A stretch of 64,000 bases of DNA from an uncultured Clostridia bacterium (GCA_934663595.1 CAKUKM010000001.1:1-64000); one strand, 5' to 3'; positions 8,542 to 16,524 are shown, counted from the stretch's first letter. Translations and numbers: made by a program. Notes: a model not told the origin generated them from the letters alone.

Positions 8542-9126
8542 TCAATCGAGCAGCGCGCTCAGCGCCGCCGATACGCCGCGCACCATTTCTTCAAGAGGCA
8601 TGCTCGGCGCAGTGGTCGTCTGCTCGGGCAGATACGGAACGTGAATAAATCCCGATCGAACGCCCGTGCCGGACAGGCGATCCAGCAGCGAATACATCAG
8701 ATGGTTACACACAAACGCGCCCGCGGACAGCGAAAGCGCGCCGCGCGCGCCGGATTGGCAAATCCGATCCGCCATTTTGCGCACGGGCAGCGTGGAAAAA
8801 TACGCGGCCGGGCCGTCTGCGCGAATGAACTGGTCGCGCGGCTGAAGGCCGGCGTTGTCCGGAATCGACGCGTCATCCAGATTGACGGCGATGCGCTCGA
8901 CCGTAATGGCGCTGCGGCCGCCGGCCTGACCGAGAGAAATTACGCAGTCCGCCGGATGCACGGCGAGGCGTTCCATCGCGCGCGCCTCCGCATTTCCAAA
9001 TTCCACCGGCAGCACCAGCTTGTCCAGCTCCATGCCGGCTGGCGCGGCGAGCGCATCCAGCAGAAGCATCGTCGGGTTGATCTTTTCGCCGCCAAACGGC
9101 TCGAACGCCGTAATCAGCACGCGCAT
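8542..9126 (-). CDS. pcp: Pyroglutamyl-peptidase I (C15 family)
   Basis: Cytoplasmic cysteine peptidase that removes N-terminal pyroglutamate from peptides. The N-terminal ITAFEPFGGEKINPT is diagnostic. The catalytic triad is readable: Glu77 in TVERIAVN, Cys140 in GAFVCNHLMY and His162 in FIHVPYLPEQ. At 194 residues it is about 20 shorter than well-studied members, with the loss mainly in the middle, but nothing catalytic is missing. A clear AAAGGAGGAAGG site precedes the ATG. It is the last of four minus-strand genes that probably form one transcript from 12041. It ends 1 nt from the convergent lysozyme-like gene, so its terminator, if any, lies inside that gene. Confidence 0.93.
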   Translation of the reverse strand: MRVLITAFEPFGGEKINPTMLLLDALAAPAGMELDKLVLPVEFGNAEARAMERLAVHPADCVISLGQAGGRSAITVERIAVNLDDASIPDNAGLQPRDQFIRADGPAAYFSTLPVRKMADRICQSGARGALSLSAGAFVCNHLMYSLLDRLSGTGVRSGFIHVPYLPEQTTTAPSMPLEEMVRGVSAALSALLD

Positions 9127-9141
9127 GCGTCCTTCCTCCTT

Positions 9142-10731
9142 TTAGGGCAACTCGAAATTGAACGTGTACAGGCAATCGGTGATTTCGCCCGTCGATGCGA
9201 GCGTGAGCTCCGTCATGCCGTTTTCCAGCGTCCTTTCGCGCGCCTCGAGATCGCCCTCCCAGGTCAGCCGCAGCTGGCCGAAGCGAATGGCGGAGGAAAG
9301 AATCGTCGGGTGCGCGGCGCAGACGAATGTGAATTCCGCCGTGGACGGCTTTGTGAATCGAACCGCCTCCACGATGCGCAGCACGTGTTCGCGGCGCATG
9401 GCCAGCACGGTGCGCTGATAGCTCGCGAGCGCGCAGCCCTCGGGATAGGCGTTCGTTAAATCGATCGACAGCGTTTCGCGATCGTCAAACGCGCTGAAAT
9501 CGGCGATGCACGGCCTTTCGGGGCGCTCCAGCTGGGGAAGCGCGTTGAATTTGGGCGCGTTGCGCGCCTCGTCCGCGCGATTCAGATACGGAAATACCGG
9601 ATTTCCATCCAGGAACATGCAGATTTCGCCCACGTTGCTCTGGCCGCCGCCGGTGTGCATCGCGCAGAACAGCCCGCCCATGCGAACCGACATCAGCCGG
9701 TTTCCGCGCAGAACCGCGTATTTCAGGCGCGGCGGCCTGTCCATATTCGCCTCGAGCGCATCGGAAAAGGCGCTTTCCAGCATTCGGCCGTTGACCGTGC
9801 GCGGCGCAATTCGGCGCATGCGGTGCAATTGCGCGCCCAGCGCGGCCAGATCCTTGTCGTCTGCGACCCTGCCGATGCGGAACAGATCCATTCCGGAAAT
9901 CGGCGGCTTCATGCCCGCGCCCGCGGGATCGACGAAATTGTCCTCGCTGATCCAGGAAAACAGCAGCTCGTCCGTCCAGTCCCGGTCGGGCGCGCTTCGT
10001 GAAAGATCCATCGCGCCGCCGGTCAGCCGACCGATCAGATAAACCAGATCGCTCACCGAGGCGATGTCCGTCGCGCTTTCCTCGAGCGGAATGTAAAACC
10101 GGCCGTGCATGCCCGAAAGCGTGTCGATGATTTGGAACAGGCTTTTCAGAAGCCGGCCCAGCCGCGCCGCGTCGCGCTCCAGAAAAATCGCCGCCGCCGC
10201 GAGATCCACGGCAATCGACAGCGAATATGCGTTTTCGCCCTGCATGAACGGGTAATCCTCGTGCACGGCCGCCGAGCGGAACACCCGCTTGCGCACCTCC
10301 GACAGCATCCGCGGCAGAATCAGCGGGCTGAAGCCGTCCAGACGCTCGCCAAGAATGCAGGCCGTCCAGCCGAACAGCGCCGCGGTTTCTGCGCAGGAAA
10401 AATCGATCGGCGGGAAGGTTTCGTCGTCGAAGGGCTCGTTCGGATCGATCAGCGCCCAGGAGGATTCCTCCGAAATCGCGCAAATCAGATCCACCGCGTC
10501 GCGCACGCTCTGCTCGGTCGGTTCCTCGCGGAGAATCGATTCCAGCGCGTCGCGCCGCGCCCGCTGAAGCTTCGCATAATCGCCCGGACGCTCCATGCGC
10601 GCGGAAAGTTTCATGTCGCCGGGCCATTTCAGCGCCTCGCCGCCCACAAACGGCTTACGCGCAGGGCGCGTGACGCGCGAAAAATCAAACGGCGCATACT
10701 GCAGAAACGCGGCTAAGCTGCGCGAAAACAT
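9142..10731 (-). CDS. Heparinase II/III-like polysaccharide lyase family protein (tentative)
   Basis: A 529-residue protein without a signal peptide. The N-terminal 300 residues are helical with repeated Trp/Tyr-rich helices, like an alpha/alpha toroid. The following part is beta-rich, with HTGGGQSNVGEICMFLDG near residue 365, where heparinase II/III-like proteins carry the His at the toroid/beta-sandwich junction. Such enzymes cleave acidic polysaccharides by beta-elimination, or in some cases act as hydrolases on sugars released from them. The lack of an export signal suggests action on imported oligosaccharides. AAGGAGGG precedes the ATG. Placement between a DUF436 gene and pcp gives no pathway clue. 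The family call is from fold-like features and one motif, so it is only moderately secure. Confidence 0.55.
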   Translation of the reverse strand: MFSRSLAAFLQYAPFDFSRVTRPARKPFVGGEALKWPGDMKLSARMERPGDYAKLQRARRDALESILREEPTEQSVRDAVDLICAISEESSWALIDPNEPFDDETFPPIDFSCAETAALFGWTACILGERLDGFSPLILPRMLSEVRKRVFRSAAVHEDYPFMQGENAYSLSIAVDLAAAAIFLERDAARLGRLLKSLFQIIDTLSGMHGRFYIPLEESATDIASVSDLVYLIGRLTGGAMDLSRSAPDRDWTDELLFSWISEDNFVDPAGAGMKPPISGMDLFRIGRVADDKDLAALGAQLHRMRRIAPRTVNGRMLESAFSDALEANMDRPPRLKYAVLRGNRLMSVRMGGLFCAMHTGGGQSNVGEICMFLDGNPVFPYLNRADEARNAPKFNALPQLERPERPCIADFSAFDDRETLSIDLTNAYPEGCALASYQRTVLAMRREHVLRIVEAVRFTKPSTAEFTFVCAAHPTILSSAIRFGQLRLTWEGDLEARERTLENGMTELTLASTGEITDCLYTFNFELP

Positions 10732-10753
10732 GCATGTCCCTCCTTGAAGGCAA

Positions 10754-11311
10754 TTATTCGGAATACCTGGCGCGCTCGCCGCCGATCAGGCGCGGACGCG
10801 TGCGCGCGGCGGTCACGGGCGCGCTGCCGATATGATCGGGTTTTACGCGAATCGGCACGGCTACGGCGCGCAAATGCATGCCGATCAGCGTCTGGCCCAC
10901 GTCCAGTCCCGCGTCCGCCTGAACGCTTTCCACCAGCACCGGATCCTTCATGCGCCTCCAGGCGGCGGTGGCGAGCGATCCGCCCGCCTTCGGCTGCGGA
11001 ACCGCGCAGACGATCGTGAGGCCGTATTTCTCCGCCGTCGCGCGCTCGACCACCAGCGACCGGTTCAAATGCTCGCAGCACTGAAACGCGCAATCAAAGC
11101 CCAGCGCCTCCGCGCGATCGATCACGGCGTTGGCGAGCGCCTCGCCGAGCTCGTAGGTGGAATTATGCCCGATTACGCCGCCGGCGATTTCGCTGCTCGA
11201 TCCGCCGACCACCAGCAGGCGCACGGGATTGAAATGCGGGCGATTCTCATTCAGAAGCGCGTCCACCGCCTGAACGGACGCGTCGTAAACGGTTTGAACC
11301 AGATCAGTCAT
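10754..11311 (-). CDS. DUF436 / TIGR01440 (YwlG-like) family protein
   Basis: A 185-residue protein of the UPF0340 family, widespread in Firmicutes and without an assigned reaction. The family pattern is seen in LLVVGGSSSEIAGGVIG, the CCEHLNRSLVVE segment with paired cysteines, and PQPKAGGSLATAAW. The ATG at 11311 has GGAGGAG 7 nt upstream. The in-frame ATG at 11326 would place its start within that binding site and is rejected. The gene overlaps the end of the RNA methyltransferase by 8 nt, indicating translational coupling. In other Firmicutes relatives of this protein often lie near serine or nucleotide-sugar genes, but no such link is visible here. Confidence 0.85.
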   Translation of the reverse strand: MTDLVQTVYDASVQAVDALLNENRPHFNPVRLLVVGGSSSEIAGGVIGHNSTYELGEALANAVIDRAEALGFDCAFQCCEHLNRSLVVERATAEKYGLTIVCAVPQPKAGGSLATAAWRRMKDPVLVESVQADAGLDVGQTLIGMHLRAVAVPIRVKPDHIGSAPVTAARTRPRLIGGERARYSE

Positions 11312-12041
11312 TTTTTTCTCCTCCATGTAAAAACGTATACGCGCCGACCGAAATCGCCACCGCCAGATTCAGCGAATCAATCTCGCGGCTCTGGGGGATG
11401 AACACGCTCTGCCCGAGCTGCGCAAAGCGCGCGGGAAGGCCGGAGGCCTCGTTTCCGAATACCAGCGAATACGGCCGCACCGCGTGCGCGGCCACCTCGT
11501 TAAGCGTCTTCGCGCCGTCCAGCATGAACGGATACAGGCGGCGCTCCGGATACAGCGCGCGATAATCCTCGAAGGCGTCGAACGTGCGCACGCGCATTTT
11601 GAAAAACGCGCCCATCGACGCGCGCAGCACGTGCGGATCGAATACGTCGATGCACGGGCGAACGAGCGCGACGTCGTGAATGCCGAAGCCGATCAGCGAT
11701 CTGAGCGCGGTTCCGGCGTTTCCGGAATCGGAGATTTGACACAGCACGGCGTGGCATTCGTCGGGAAGCGGATCGATTTCGTATTTTTCAAACACGATTC
11801 CGGCAAAGCAGTTGTCCTTTTTGGATTCGCGCCGGAGCACGCGATCGGCAATTTCCTCGCGCACGCCGAGAGCGGCACATTTTTCGCGCAGCTTCTGAAC
11901 GCCCTCGTTTTTTTCGCCGTCCGGGTGAATCAGCAGGCGCAGCGCGCGCTTCGGCTGCGCCTCCAAAAGCATCAGCGAGGGAAACACACCCAGCGCGTAG
12001 CTGTAGGGAAGTTTTTTGTGATAGGGCTCCAGCTTCGCCAT
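11304..12041 (-). CDS. SpoU/TrmH-family RNA methyltransferase
   Basis: A 245-residue SPOUT methyltransferase, likely modifying a ribose 2'-OH of rRNA or tRNA with S-adenosylmethionine. The three SpoU motifs are in order in the C-terminal half: SDSGNAGTALRSLIGFG (motif 1), LVFGNEASGLP (motif 2) and IPQSREIDSLNLAVAISVGA (motif 3). These form the knotted cofactor site. The N-terminal 95 residues would be the substrate-binding part. The ATG at 12041 follows CGGAGGCG. It starts a four-gene minus-strand unit. The target nucleotide cannot be read from sequence. Confidence 0.9.
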   Translation of the reverse strand: MAKLEPYHKKLPYSYALGVFPSLMLLEAQPKRALRLLIHPDGEKNEGVQKLREKCAALGVREEIADRVLRRESKKDNCFAGIVFEKYEIDPLPDECHAVLCQISDSGNAGTALRSLIGFGIHDVALVRPCIDVFDPHVLRASMGAFFKMRVRTFDAFEDYRALYPERRLYPFMLDGAKTLNEVAAHAVRPYSLVFGNEASGLPARFAQLGQSVFIPQSREIDSLNLAVAISVGAYTFLHGGEKND

Positions 12042-12073
12042 AATAACGCCTCCGAAAGGGTGATCTAAGAAAT

Positions 12074-12102
12074 ATTGTATGCCAAACCGCCGCGCGTGTC
12101 AA
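12074..12102 (-). promoter_or_regulatory. Promoter of the RNA methyltransferase operon
   Basis: TTGACA (12102-12097), 17 bp, TACAAT (12079-12074) on the minus strand. The -35 box is embedded in the 9-bp inverted repeat listed at 12089-12126. Confidence 0.8.
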
Positions 12103-12126
12103 CGCTAATAATGTTTAACGCGCGGC
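12089..12126. repeat. 9-bp inverted repeat overlapping the -35 box
   Basis: GCCGCGCGT (12089-12097) and ACGCGCGGC (12118-12126) are perfect inverted copies 20 nt apart. They could be a weak terminator of the upstream hydrolase gene (there is no real T run) or an operator for the promoter at 12074. Confidence 0.5.
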
Positions 12127-12143
12127 ATATAATAGGTAGAGAG

Positions 12144-12962
12144 CTATTCGTCGTTGTAGCGCAGCCATCCGCGCAGGTAATCGCGAATCGCGCGGCTGTG
12201 GGTTTCCATCGGCAGATGGCCGGCGGATTTGAGCACGTGCGTTTCGGCTTCCGGAAGCAGACGATGGATTTCGGCGATTTCGCTTTCGCCAATCCACTGG
12301 TCGCGCATGCCCCAGAGCGCCATCGTGGGGCAGAAGGCCGCGCTGCGGGCGGGTGCGCGAACGCCGCCGGTGCGCACCTTCAAAAAGCTCTCCCGCGCGC
12401 CCGGCCGCAGAAACGGCGCGCGCATCCGGTCGAGAATGTAATCATCCAGCGGATATCCGGCGTAGGCGCGCATAAACGCGCGGAAGCGCTCCTTCGAGGA
12501 AATGGTCGCGTCGAACCAGCGCGCGGCGGCCTCGCGGCCCTCGGGGCGCATCGTAAACAGCGGGGAGATCAGAATCATCGATTTGGTCGAATCCGGATAC
12601 AGCGACGCCATTTTCAGAATCGTCCCGCACACGCTTCCATGGCCCGCCAGATGCCACAGCGACATCGGCGCGTCCATTTCCGAATCCACCGAATCGAGAA
12701 TGCCCCATACGATGTTCGCGCGCGTGTTCGCGTCCTGCGGAATCCGGCCCCCGCAATCGCTGGAGCCGAAGCCCGGCAGATCCACCGCCACCGTAAGACA
12801 GCCCAGCTGATCGAGCTCCGGCAGCAGCTTTCGCCATTGAAAGGTCGTGATCCATGGCGACGACAAAAACAGCATTCGGTTTCGAATCTCGCCTTCAGGG
12901 CGCGCGACGGTAAAATGTACGCGCATGCCCATAAAGGCGAGGGATTGACTTTCCTCGGTCAC
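12144..12962 (-). CDS. Alpha/beta-hydrolase-fold protein with atypical nucleophile elbow
   Basis: A 272-residue cytoplasmic protein with the order of an alpha/beta hydrolase: LSSPW oxyanion strand, AVDLPGFGSSD, nucleophile region, cap helices, then LWGMRDQW with the acid and SAGHLPMETH with the catalytic His. The nucleophile elbow, normally GHSMGG, reads LAGHGSVCG. The position after Gly-His is Gly and the Ser is shifted by one, so the protein may be inactive or use the displaced Ser. The GTG start at 12962 follows AGAGGTG; no better start is present. It has its own promoter at 12998 and is followed by the inverted repeat at 12089. The substrate is unknown. Confidence 0.8.
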   Translation of the reverse strand: MTEESQSLAFMGMRVHFTVARPEGEIRNRMLFLSSPWITTFQWRKLLPELDQLGCLTVAVDLPGFGSSDCGGRIPQDANTRANIVWGILDSVDSEMDAPMSLWHLAGHGSVCGTILKMASLYPDSTKSMILISPLFTMRPEGREAAARWFDATISSKERFRAFMRAYAGYPLDDYILDRMRAPFLRPGARESFLKVRTGGVRAPARSAAFCPTMALWGMRDQWIGESEIAEIHRLLPEAETHVLKSAGHLPMETHSRAIRDYLRGWLRYNDE

Positions 12963-12997
12963 GCGCGCACACCTCTATTCCCGCATATACTTTCCTA

Positions 12998-13026
12998 ATT
13001 TTAGCATACGCGCGCAGCTTTGGCAA
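12998..13026 (-). promoter_or_regulatory. Promoter of the alpha/beta hydrolase gene
   Basis: TTGCCA (13026-13021), 17 bp, TAAAAT (13003-12998) on the minus strand, about 36 bp before the GTG start. Confidence 0.65.
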
Positions 13027-13109
13027 TCATGGAACGCGCGCTTTCGGCCCTTTTCGGGAAATATTCGGGTTATAAATGCTTAAAAATACGTTTTTCGGGC
13101 GAATTGGGC

Positions 13110-13138
13110 TTGCCTGAACGCGCGCAATCATGTATAAT
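13110..13138 (+). promoter_or_regulatory. Promoter of the FmdB-murA unit
   Basis: TTGCCT (13110-13115), 17 bp, TATAAT (13133-13138). Confidence 0.75.
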
Positions 13139-13190
13139 AGTGGGTGCGGCAGGCGCTATGGGGCGTTCTGTCTAATGGAGGTTATTGAAT

Positions 13191-13400
13191 ATGCCTTTGT
13201 ATGAATATCGCTGCACGAGCTGCGGCCACCGCTTTGAGGCGCTGCGCTCGATCGCCGCGCGCGATTCGGCCGTGTGCGAAAAATGCGGCGCGAAGGTGGA
13301 ACGCGTGTATCAGGGCAAGTGCGCGTTCGGCGCCGTAAAGAGCGGCGGCTGCGGCGGGAATTGCGCCGGCTGCTCCGGCTGCCATGGAAAAAATGCCTGA
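13191..13400 (+). CDS. FmdB-family small zinc-ribbon protein
   Basis: A 69-residue protein starting MPLYEYRCTSCGHRFE, the signature of the FmdB/CxxC_CxxC_SSSS family. Cys8, Cys11, Cys29 and Cys32 would hold one zinc ion. The C-terminus is an unusual Gly/Cys-rich tail (GGCGGNCAGCSGCHG) with four more cysteines, which may bind another metal. The family is often considered regulatory, but the role is not established. GGAGG lies 9 nt before the ATG. A TTG codon 6 nt farther upstream is in frame but lacks support. It precedes murA by about 40 bp and probably shares its transcript. Confidence 0.85.
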   Translation: MPLYEYRCTSCGHRFEALRSIAARDSAVCEKCGAKVERVYQGKCAFGAVKSGGCGGNCAGCSGCHGKNA

Positions 13401-13414
13401 TCGATGAAAGGGGA

Positions 13415-13428
13415 CCGGCGATCGCCGG
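13415..13428 (+). promoter_or_regulatory. 14-nt perfect palindrome between RBS and start of murA
   Basis: CCGGCGATCGCCGG is self-complementary and lies between AAAGGGG (13407-13413) and the two candidate murA starts (13429, 13441). If folded in the mRNA, it would loop out and bring the ribosome binding site closer to the second ATG. Confidence 0.4.
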
Positions 13429-13440
13429 ATGCGAATATAT

Positions 13441-14712
13441 ATGAAGGAAAAGCTGCGAATTCACGGCGGCGTGCGTCTGGAGGGCGAGGTCACGGTCAGC
13501 GGCGGCAAGAACGCCGCGGTGGCGATCATCCCTGCGGCGCTGCTGGCGGACTCACCGTCGACCATCGAAAACATTCCGGATATCAACGATGTGCATATCC
13601 TGATTGAGATGCTTCGCTGGCTCGGCGCAACGGTCGAGTTCAAGGACAACGTGATCCGAATCGACCCGATCGGCGTGGATAAATTCAACCCGCCCTATGA
13701 GCTTGCCGGCAGAATGCGCGCTTCCTATTACTTTGCGCCGGTGCTGCTGGGCGTTTTCCATCGCGCGGAGATCCCGCTGCCCGGCGGCTGCGATATCGGC
13801 GCGCGCCCGATCGATCAGACGATCAAGGGCATGCGCACGCTGGGCGCGGACGTAGAAACGCGCGGCGGCGTGGTCGTCGCCAAGGCGGACGAATTGATCG
13901 GCGCGGACATTTTCCTGGATATGCCGAGCGTGGGCGCGACGGTCAACAGCATGCTGACTGCGGTTTCCGCCTCCGGCACGACCTGCATTCACAATGCCGC
14001 GAAGGAGCCGCATATCGTCGATCTGGCGAACTTCCTGTCCAGCATGGGCGCGTCGGTCAAGGGCGCGGGCACGGACGTGATTCGCATTCGCGGCGGACGG
14101 CACCTGCACGGCACGAATTACACCGTCGTTCCCGACCAGATTGAAACGGGCACGCTGATGATCGCTGCGGCGGCCACCGGCGGCGATGTCGTAATCAGCG
14201 GCGCGATTCCGACGCATATGGAGGCGCTGAGCGCGAAACTGCTCGAAATGGGCGTGAGCGTGACCAGCGCGGACGACTGGATTCGCGTGCGCTCGAACGG
14301 CACGTTCCGGTCGGTCAATGTAAAAACCCAGGGCTATCCCGGCTTCCCGACGGATCTGCAGCAGCCGCTTTCGGCGCTTCTGACCGTATCGAAGGGAACG
14401 AGCCTCGTGACCGAAACGATCTTTGAGGCGCGATTCCGCTTTCTCGACGAGCTGCGCAAAATGGGCGCGGACGCGCGCGTGATTGAATCCACGGCGATCA
14501 TCACGGGAGTGGAAAAGCTCGTCGGCGCGCGCGTAAACGCAACCGATCTGCGCGCGGGCGCGGCGATGGTGATCGCGGCGCTGATGGCCGAGGGAACCAC
14601 GGAAATCACGGGCGTTGGCTATATTCTGCGCGGCTACGAGCGATTCGACGAGAAATTGCGTCAGCTGGGCGCTCAGGTGGAGCGAATTGCGTGCCCGGAC
14701 GATGATTTCTAA
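13441..14712 (+). CDS. murA: UDP-N-acetylglucosamine 1-carboxyvinyltransferase
   Basis: Transfers enolpyruvate from PEP to UDP-GlcNAc, the first committed step of peptidoglycan synthesis, in the cytoplasm. The substrate-binding SGGKNAAVA (Lys23, Asn24) and the loop PGGCDIGARPIDQ are intact. The loop carries the catalytic and fosfomycin-reactive Cys at residue 117. GYPGFPTDLQQP contains the catalytic Asp, and the full two-domain length of about 423 residues is present. The start is ambiguous: ATG at 13429 adds MRIY, while ATG at 13441 gives the usual MxxKLxIxGG opening and is preferred on family grounds. The ribosome binding site at 13407 is far from both unless the 13415-13428 palindrome folds. 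Confidence 0.95.
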   Translation: MKEKLRIHGGVRLEGEVTVSGGKNAAVAIIPAALLADSPSTIENIPDINDVHILIEMLRWLGATVEFKDNVIRIDPIGVDKFNPPYELAGRMRASYYFAPVLLGVFHRAEIPLPGGCDIGARPIDQTIKGMRTLGADVETRGGVVVAKADELIGADIFLDMPSVGATVNSMLTAVSASGTTCIHNAAKEPHIVDLANFLSSMGASVKGAGTDVIRIRGGRHLHGTNYTVVPDQIETGTLMIAAAATGGDVVISGAIPTHMEALSAKLLEMGVSVTSADDWIRVRSNGTFRSVNVKTQGYPGFPTDLQQPLSALLTVSKGTSLVTETIFEARFRFLDELRKMGADARVIESTAIITGVEKLVGARVNATDLRAGAAMVIAALMAEGTTEITGVGYILRGYERFDEKLRQLGAQVERIACPDDDF

Positions 14713-14765
14713 TAGAATATAACAAATATTGCGCATATGGCACGCTTTTTTGTGAGAAAACGCGG

Positions 14766-14794
14766 TTGTAATCTCCGGAAAAACGTGGTATAAT
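14766..14794 (+). promoter_or_regulatory. Promoter of the rimP-nusA-infB operon
   Basis: TTGTAA (14766-14771), 17 bp, TATAAT (14789-14794). It predicts a leader of about 75 nt before rimP. Confidence 0.8.
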
Positions 14795-14810
14795 ATAAAG
14801 GAATGATTCA

Positions 14811-14894
14811 ATGAAAGCAACCGCCGACCTTCGGCGGTGTGTTTTTACGCGGACAATCGATTGGAGGAAGACGACTTGCCGAAAAAATCCATGA
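14811..14894 (+). CDS. Possible 27-codon leader peptide overlapping the rimP start
   Basis: An ATG at 14811, with AAAGGA about 8 nt upstream, opens a frame of 27 codons. Its TGA overlaps the in-frame ATG of rimP at 14891. The coding stretch runs through the terminator-like hairpin at 14820-14838, so a ribosome translating it would disrupt the hairpin. The peptide includes a run of Arg codons (CGG CGG) at the hairpin. It could be a true leader peptide or chance. No comparative evidence was available. Confidence 0.35.
   Translation: MKATADLRRCVFTRTIDWRKTTCRKNP
14820..14846 (+). terminator. Attenuator-like hairpin in the rimP-nusA leader
   Basis: A perfect 8-bp stem (14820-14827 with 14831-14838) with a 3-nt loop is followed by GTGTTTTT. 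The U run is interrupted, a pattern that would make termination dependent on NusA. It lies between promoter and rimP. Autoregulation of nusA operons by NusA-stimulated leader termination is known in Bacillus; here it is inferred. Confidence 0.6.
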
Positions 14895-15367
14895 CGCTGA
14901 AGGAAGCGCGCGCGGTGGCCGAGGGGATTGCCCGGGAGCTCGGATACGAGCTGGTGGACGTCGAGCTCGCAAAGGAGCCGGGCGGACATTTCCTGAGATT
15001 CTATATCGACCGCGAGGAGGGCGTTGCGCTCGACGAGCTGGAGGCGTTCCATCGCCGGCTGCTGCCGCTGGTGGAAACGGTGGATTACGACTATATGGAG
15101 GTTTCCTCGCCGGGCGTGGATCGGCCGCTGAAGACCGAGCGCGATTTTGAGCGCGCGCAGGGAACGACCGTCGAGGTGAAGACCTATCGCGCGATCGACG
15201 GAAGCAAGCAGTTCGTCGGCGATCTGATTGGTCTGCGCGGGGACGAGATCGTGATCCAGACCGGCCCGGATCAGGAAATGGCATTTCATAAAAAGGACAT
15301 CGCCGTCGTTCGCGAATACATCGATTTCGATGAATCGGATCTCGAGGACGATGTTCCTGTTCAATAA
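14876..15367 (+). CDS. rimP: Ribosome maturation factor RimP
   Basis: Helps mature the 30S subunit. The 163 residues carry the family pattern: ELGYELVDVELAKE, LRFYIDREEGV, YMEVSSPGVDRPLK and the C-terminal SH3-like part ending in KKDIAVVREYIDF. The start chosen is TTG at 14876, with GGAGG 8 nt upstream. The ATG at 14891 is an alternative that overlaps the leader ORF stop. It heads the operon with nusA, as in most Firmicutes. Confidence 0.93.
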   Translation: MPKKSMTLKEARAVAEGIARELGYELVDVELAKEPGGHFLRFYIDREEGVALDELEAFHRRLLPLVETVDYDYMEVSSPGVDRPLKTERDFERAQGTTVEVKTYRAIDGSKQFVGDLIGLRGDEIVIQTGPDQEMAFHKKDIAVVREYIDFDESDLEDDVPVQ

Positions 15368-15369
15368 AC

Positions 15370-15393
15370 GCAACTGAAACAGCAACTGAAACA
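15370..15393 (+). repeat. Tandem 12-nt duplication between rimP and nusA
   Basis: GCAACTGAAACA is present twice in tandem, directly upstream of the nusA ribosome binding site. It is probably a slippage duplication. Confidence 0.7.
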
Positions 15394-15409
15394 TAAAGGA
15401 GGATTCCTC

Positions 15410-16522
15410 ATGGCAAACGTCGGCATTGATTCGGCTGAATTCTTCAGCGCGCTGGATTTGCTGAGCAAGGAGCGCCATATCAATAAGGACGTGCTCTACT
15501 CGGCGATTGAATCCGCGCTGATTTCCGCATATAAAAAGGAGAGCATGAAGCTTTCGAACAAGACGCTGAACGTGCGCGCGATCATCGATCCGCAGGCGGG
15601 CAAGGTCGAGCTGCTCTCGAGTAAGACCGTCGTGGAAGAGGTGACCGACCCGATCTGCGAAATGACGCTGCGCGAGGCGCGCGAGATTCGCCCGCAGTAC
15701 GAGCTGGGCGATCTGGTCGAGGTGCCGGTTACGCCGAAGAATTTCGGCCGCATCGCGGCGCAGGCCGCCAAACAGGTCGTCGTTCAGCATCTGCGCGAGG
15801 CCGAGCGCGGACAGGTCTATGAGGAATACAGCCAGAAGGAAAACGAAATCCTGACCGCGATTGTGCAGCGCGTCGAGGGCAAGACGGTCTATGTCGAGGT
15901 CGGCCGCACCGAGGGTCTGCTCGATCCTTCGCAGCAGATGCCGACCGAGGAGCTGAACGTCAACGACCGCGTAAAGGTCTACGTGCTCGAGGTCGCGCGC
16001 TCCGGCCACGGCCCGCAGGTATTCGTGTCGCGCACACATCCGGGTCTGGTCAAGCGCCTGTTTGAACTGGAGGTTCCCGAAATCGTCGAGGGCAAGGTGC
16101 AGATCAAGGCGATCGCCCGCGAGGCCGGCTTCCGCACGAAGATGGCGGTCTATTCGACCGATCCGATGATCGACGCGGTCGGCTCGTGCGTGGGCCCGCG
16201 CGGCATGCGCGTGGAGAACGTGGTCAGCGAGCTCAAGACGGAGAAGATCGATATCATCAAATGGTCGTCCGATCCGGCGGAATACATCGCGAACGCACTC
16301 AATCCGGCGCGCGTGATCAGCGTGTTCGTTTCGGAGAATGAGAAATCCGCGCGCGTAATCGTTCCGGACAACCAGCTTTCGCTGGCGATCGGCAAGGAAG
16401 GCCAGAATGCGCGCCTCGCCGCGAAGCTGACGGGCTGGAAGATCGATATCAAGAGCCAGAGCCAGACCGAGGCGGATCTGGAGAGCGCCGAGGCGGAAGA
16501 GAATACCGAGGATAAGGAATAA
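15410..16522 (+). CDS. nusA: Transcription termination/antitermination factor NusA
   Basis: Binds RNA polymerase and nascent RNA, and modulates pausing and intrinsic termination. The N-terminal polymerase-binding domain (residues 1-130), the S1 domain (about 135-200, VQRVEGKTVYVEVGRTEGLL) and two KH domains are present. The KH domains show as AVGSCVGPRGMRVENVV and the final LSLAIGKEGQNARLAAKLTGW. At 370 residues it has the short form without the C-terminal acidic repeats of proteobacteria, as in other Firmicutes. AAAGGAGGA precedes the ATG. It follows rimP and may feed back on the leader hairpin at 14820. Confidence 0.96.
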   Translation: MANVGIDSAEFFSALDLLSKERHINKDVLYSAIESALISAYKKESMKLSNKTLNVRAIIDPQAGKVELLSSKTVVEEVTDPICEMTLREAREIRPQYELGDLVEVPVTPKNFGRIAAQAAKQVVVQHLREAERGQVYEEYSQKENEILTAIVQRVEGKTVYVEVGRTEGLLDPSQQMPTEELNVNDRVKVYVLEVARSGHGPQVFVSRTHPGLVKRLFELEVPEIVEGKVQIKAIAREAGFRTKMAVYSTDPMIDAVGSCVGPRGMRVENVVSELKTEKIDIIKWSSDPAEYIANALNPARVISVFVSENEKSARVIVPDNQLSLAIGKEGQNARLAAKLTGWKIDIKSQSQTEADLESAEAEENTEDKE

Positions 16523-16524
16523 TC

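Noticed and set aside
13404..13607. ORF overlapping the start of murA in another frame
   Set aside because: It is a frame shadow of murA and ends inside it.
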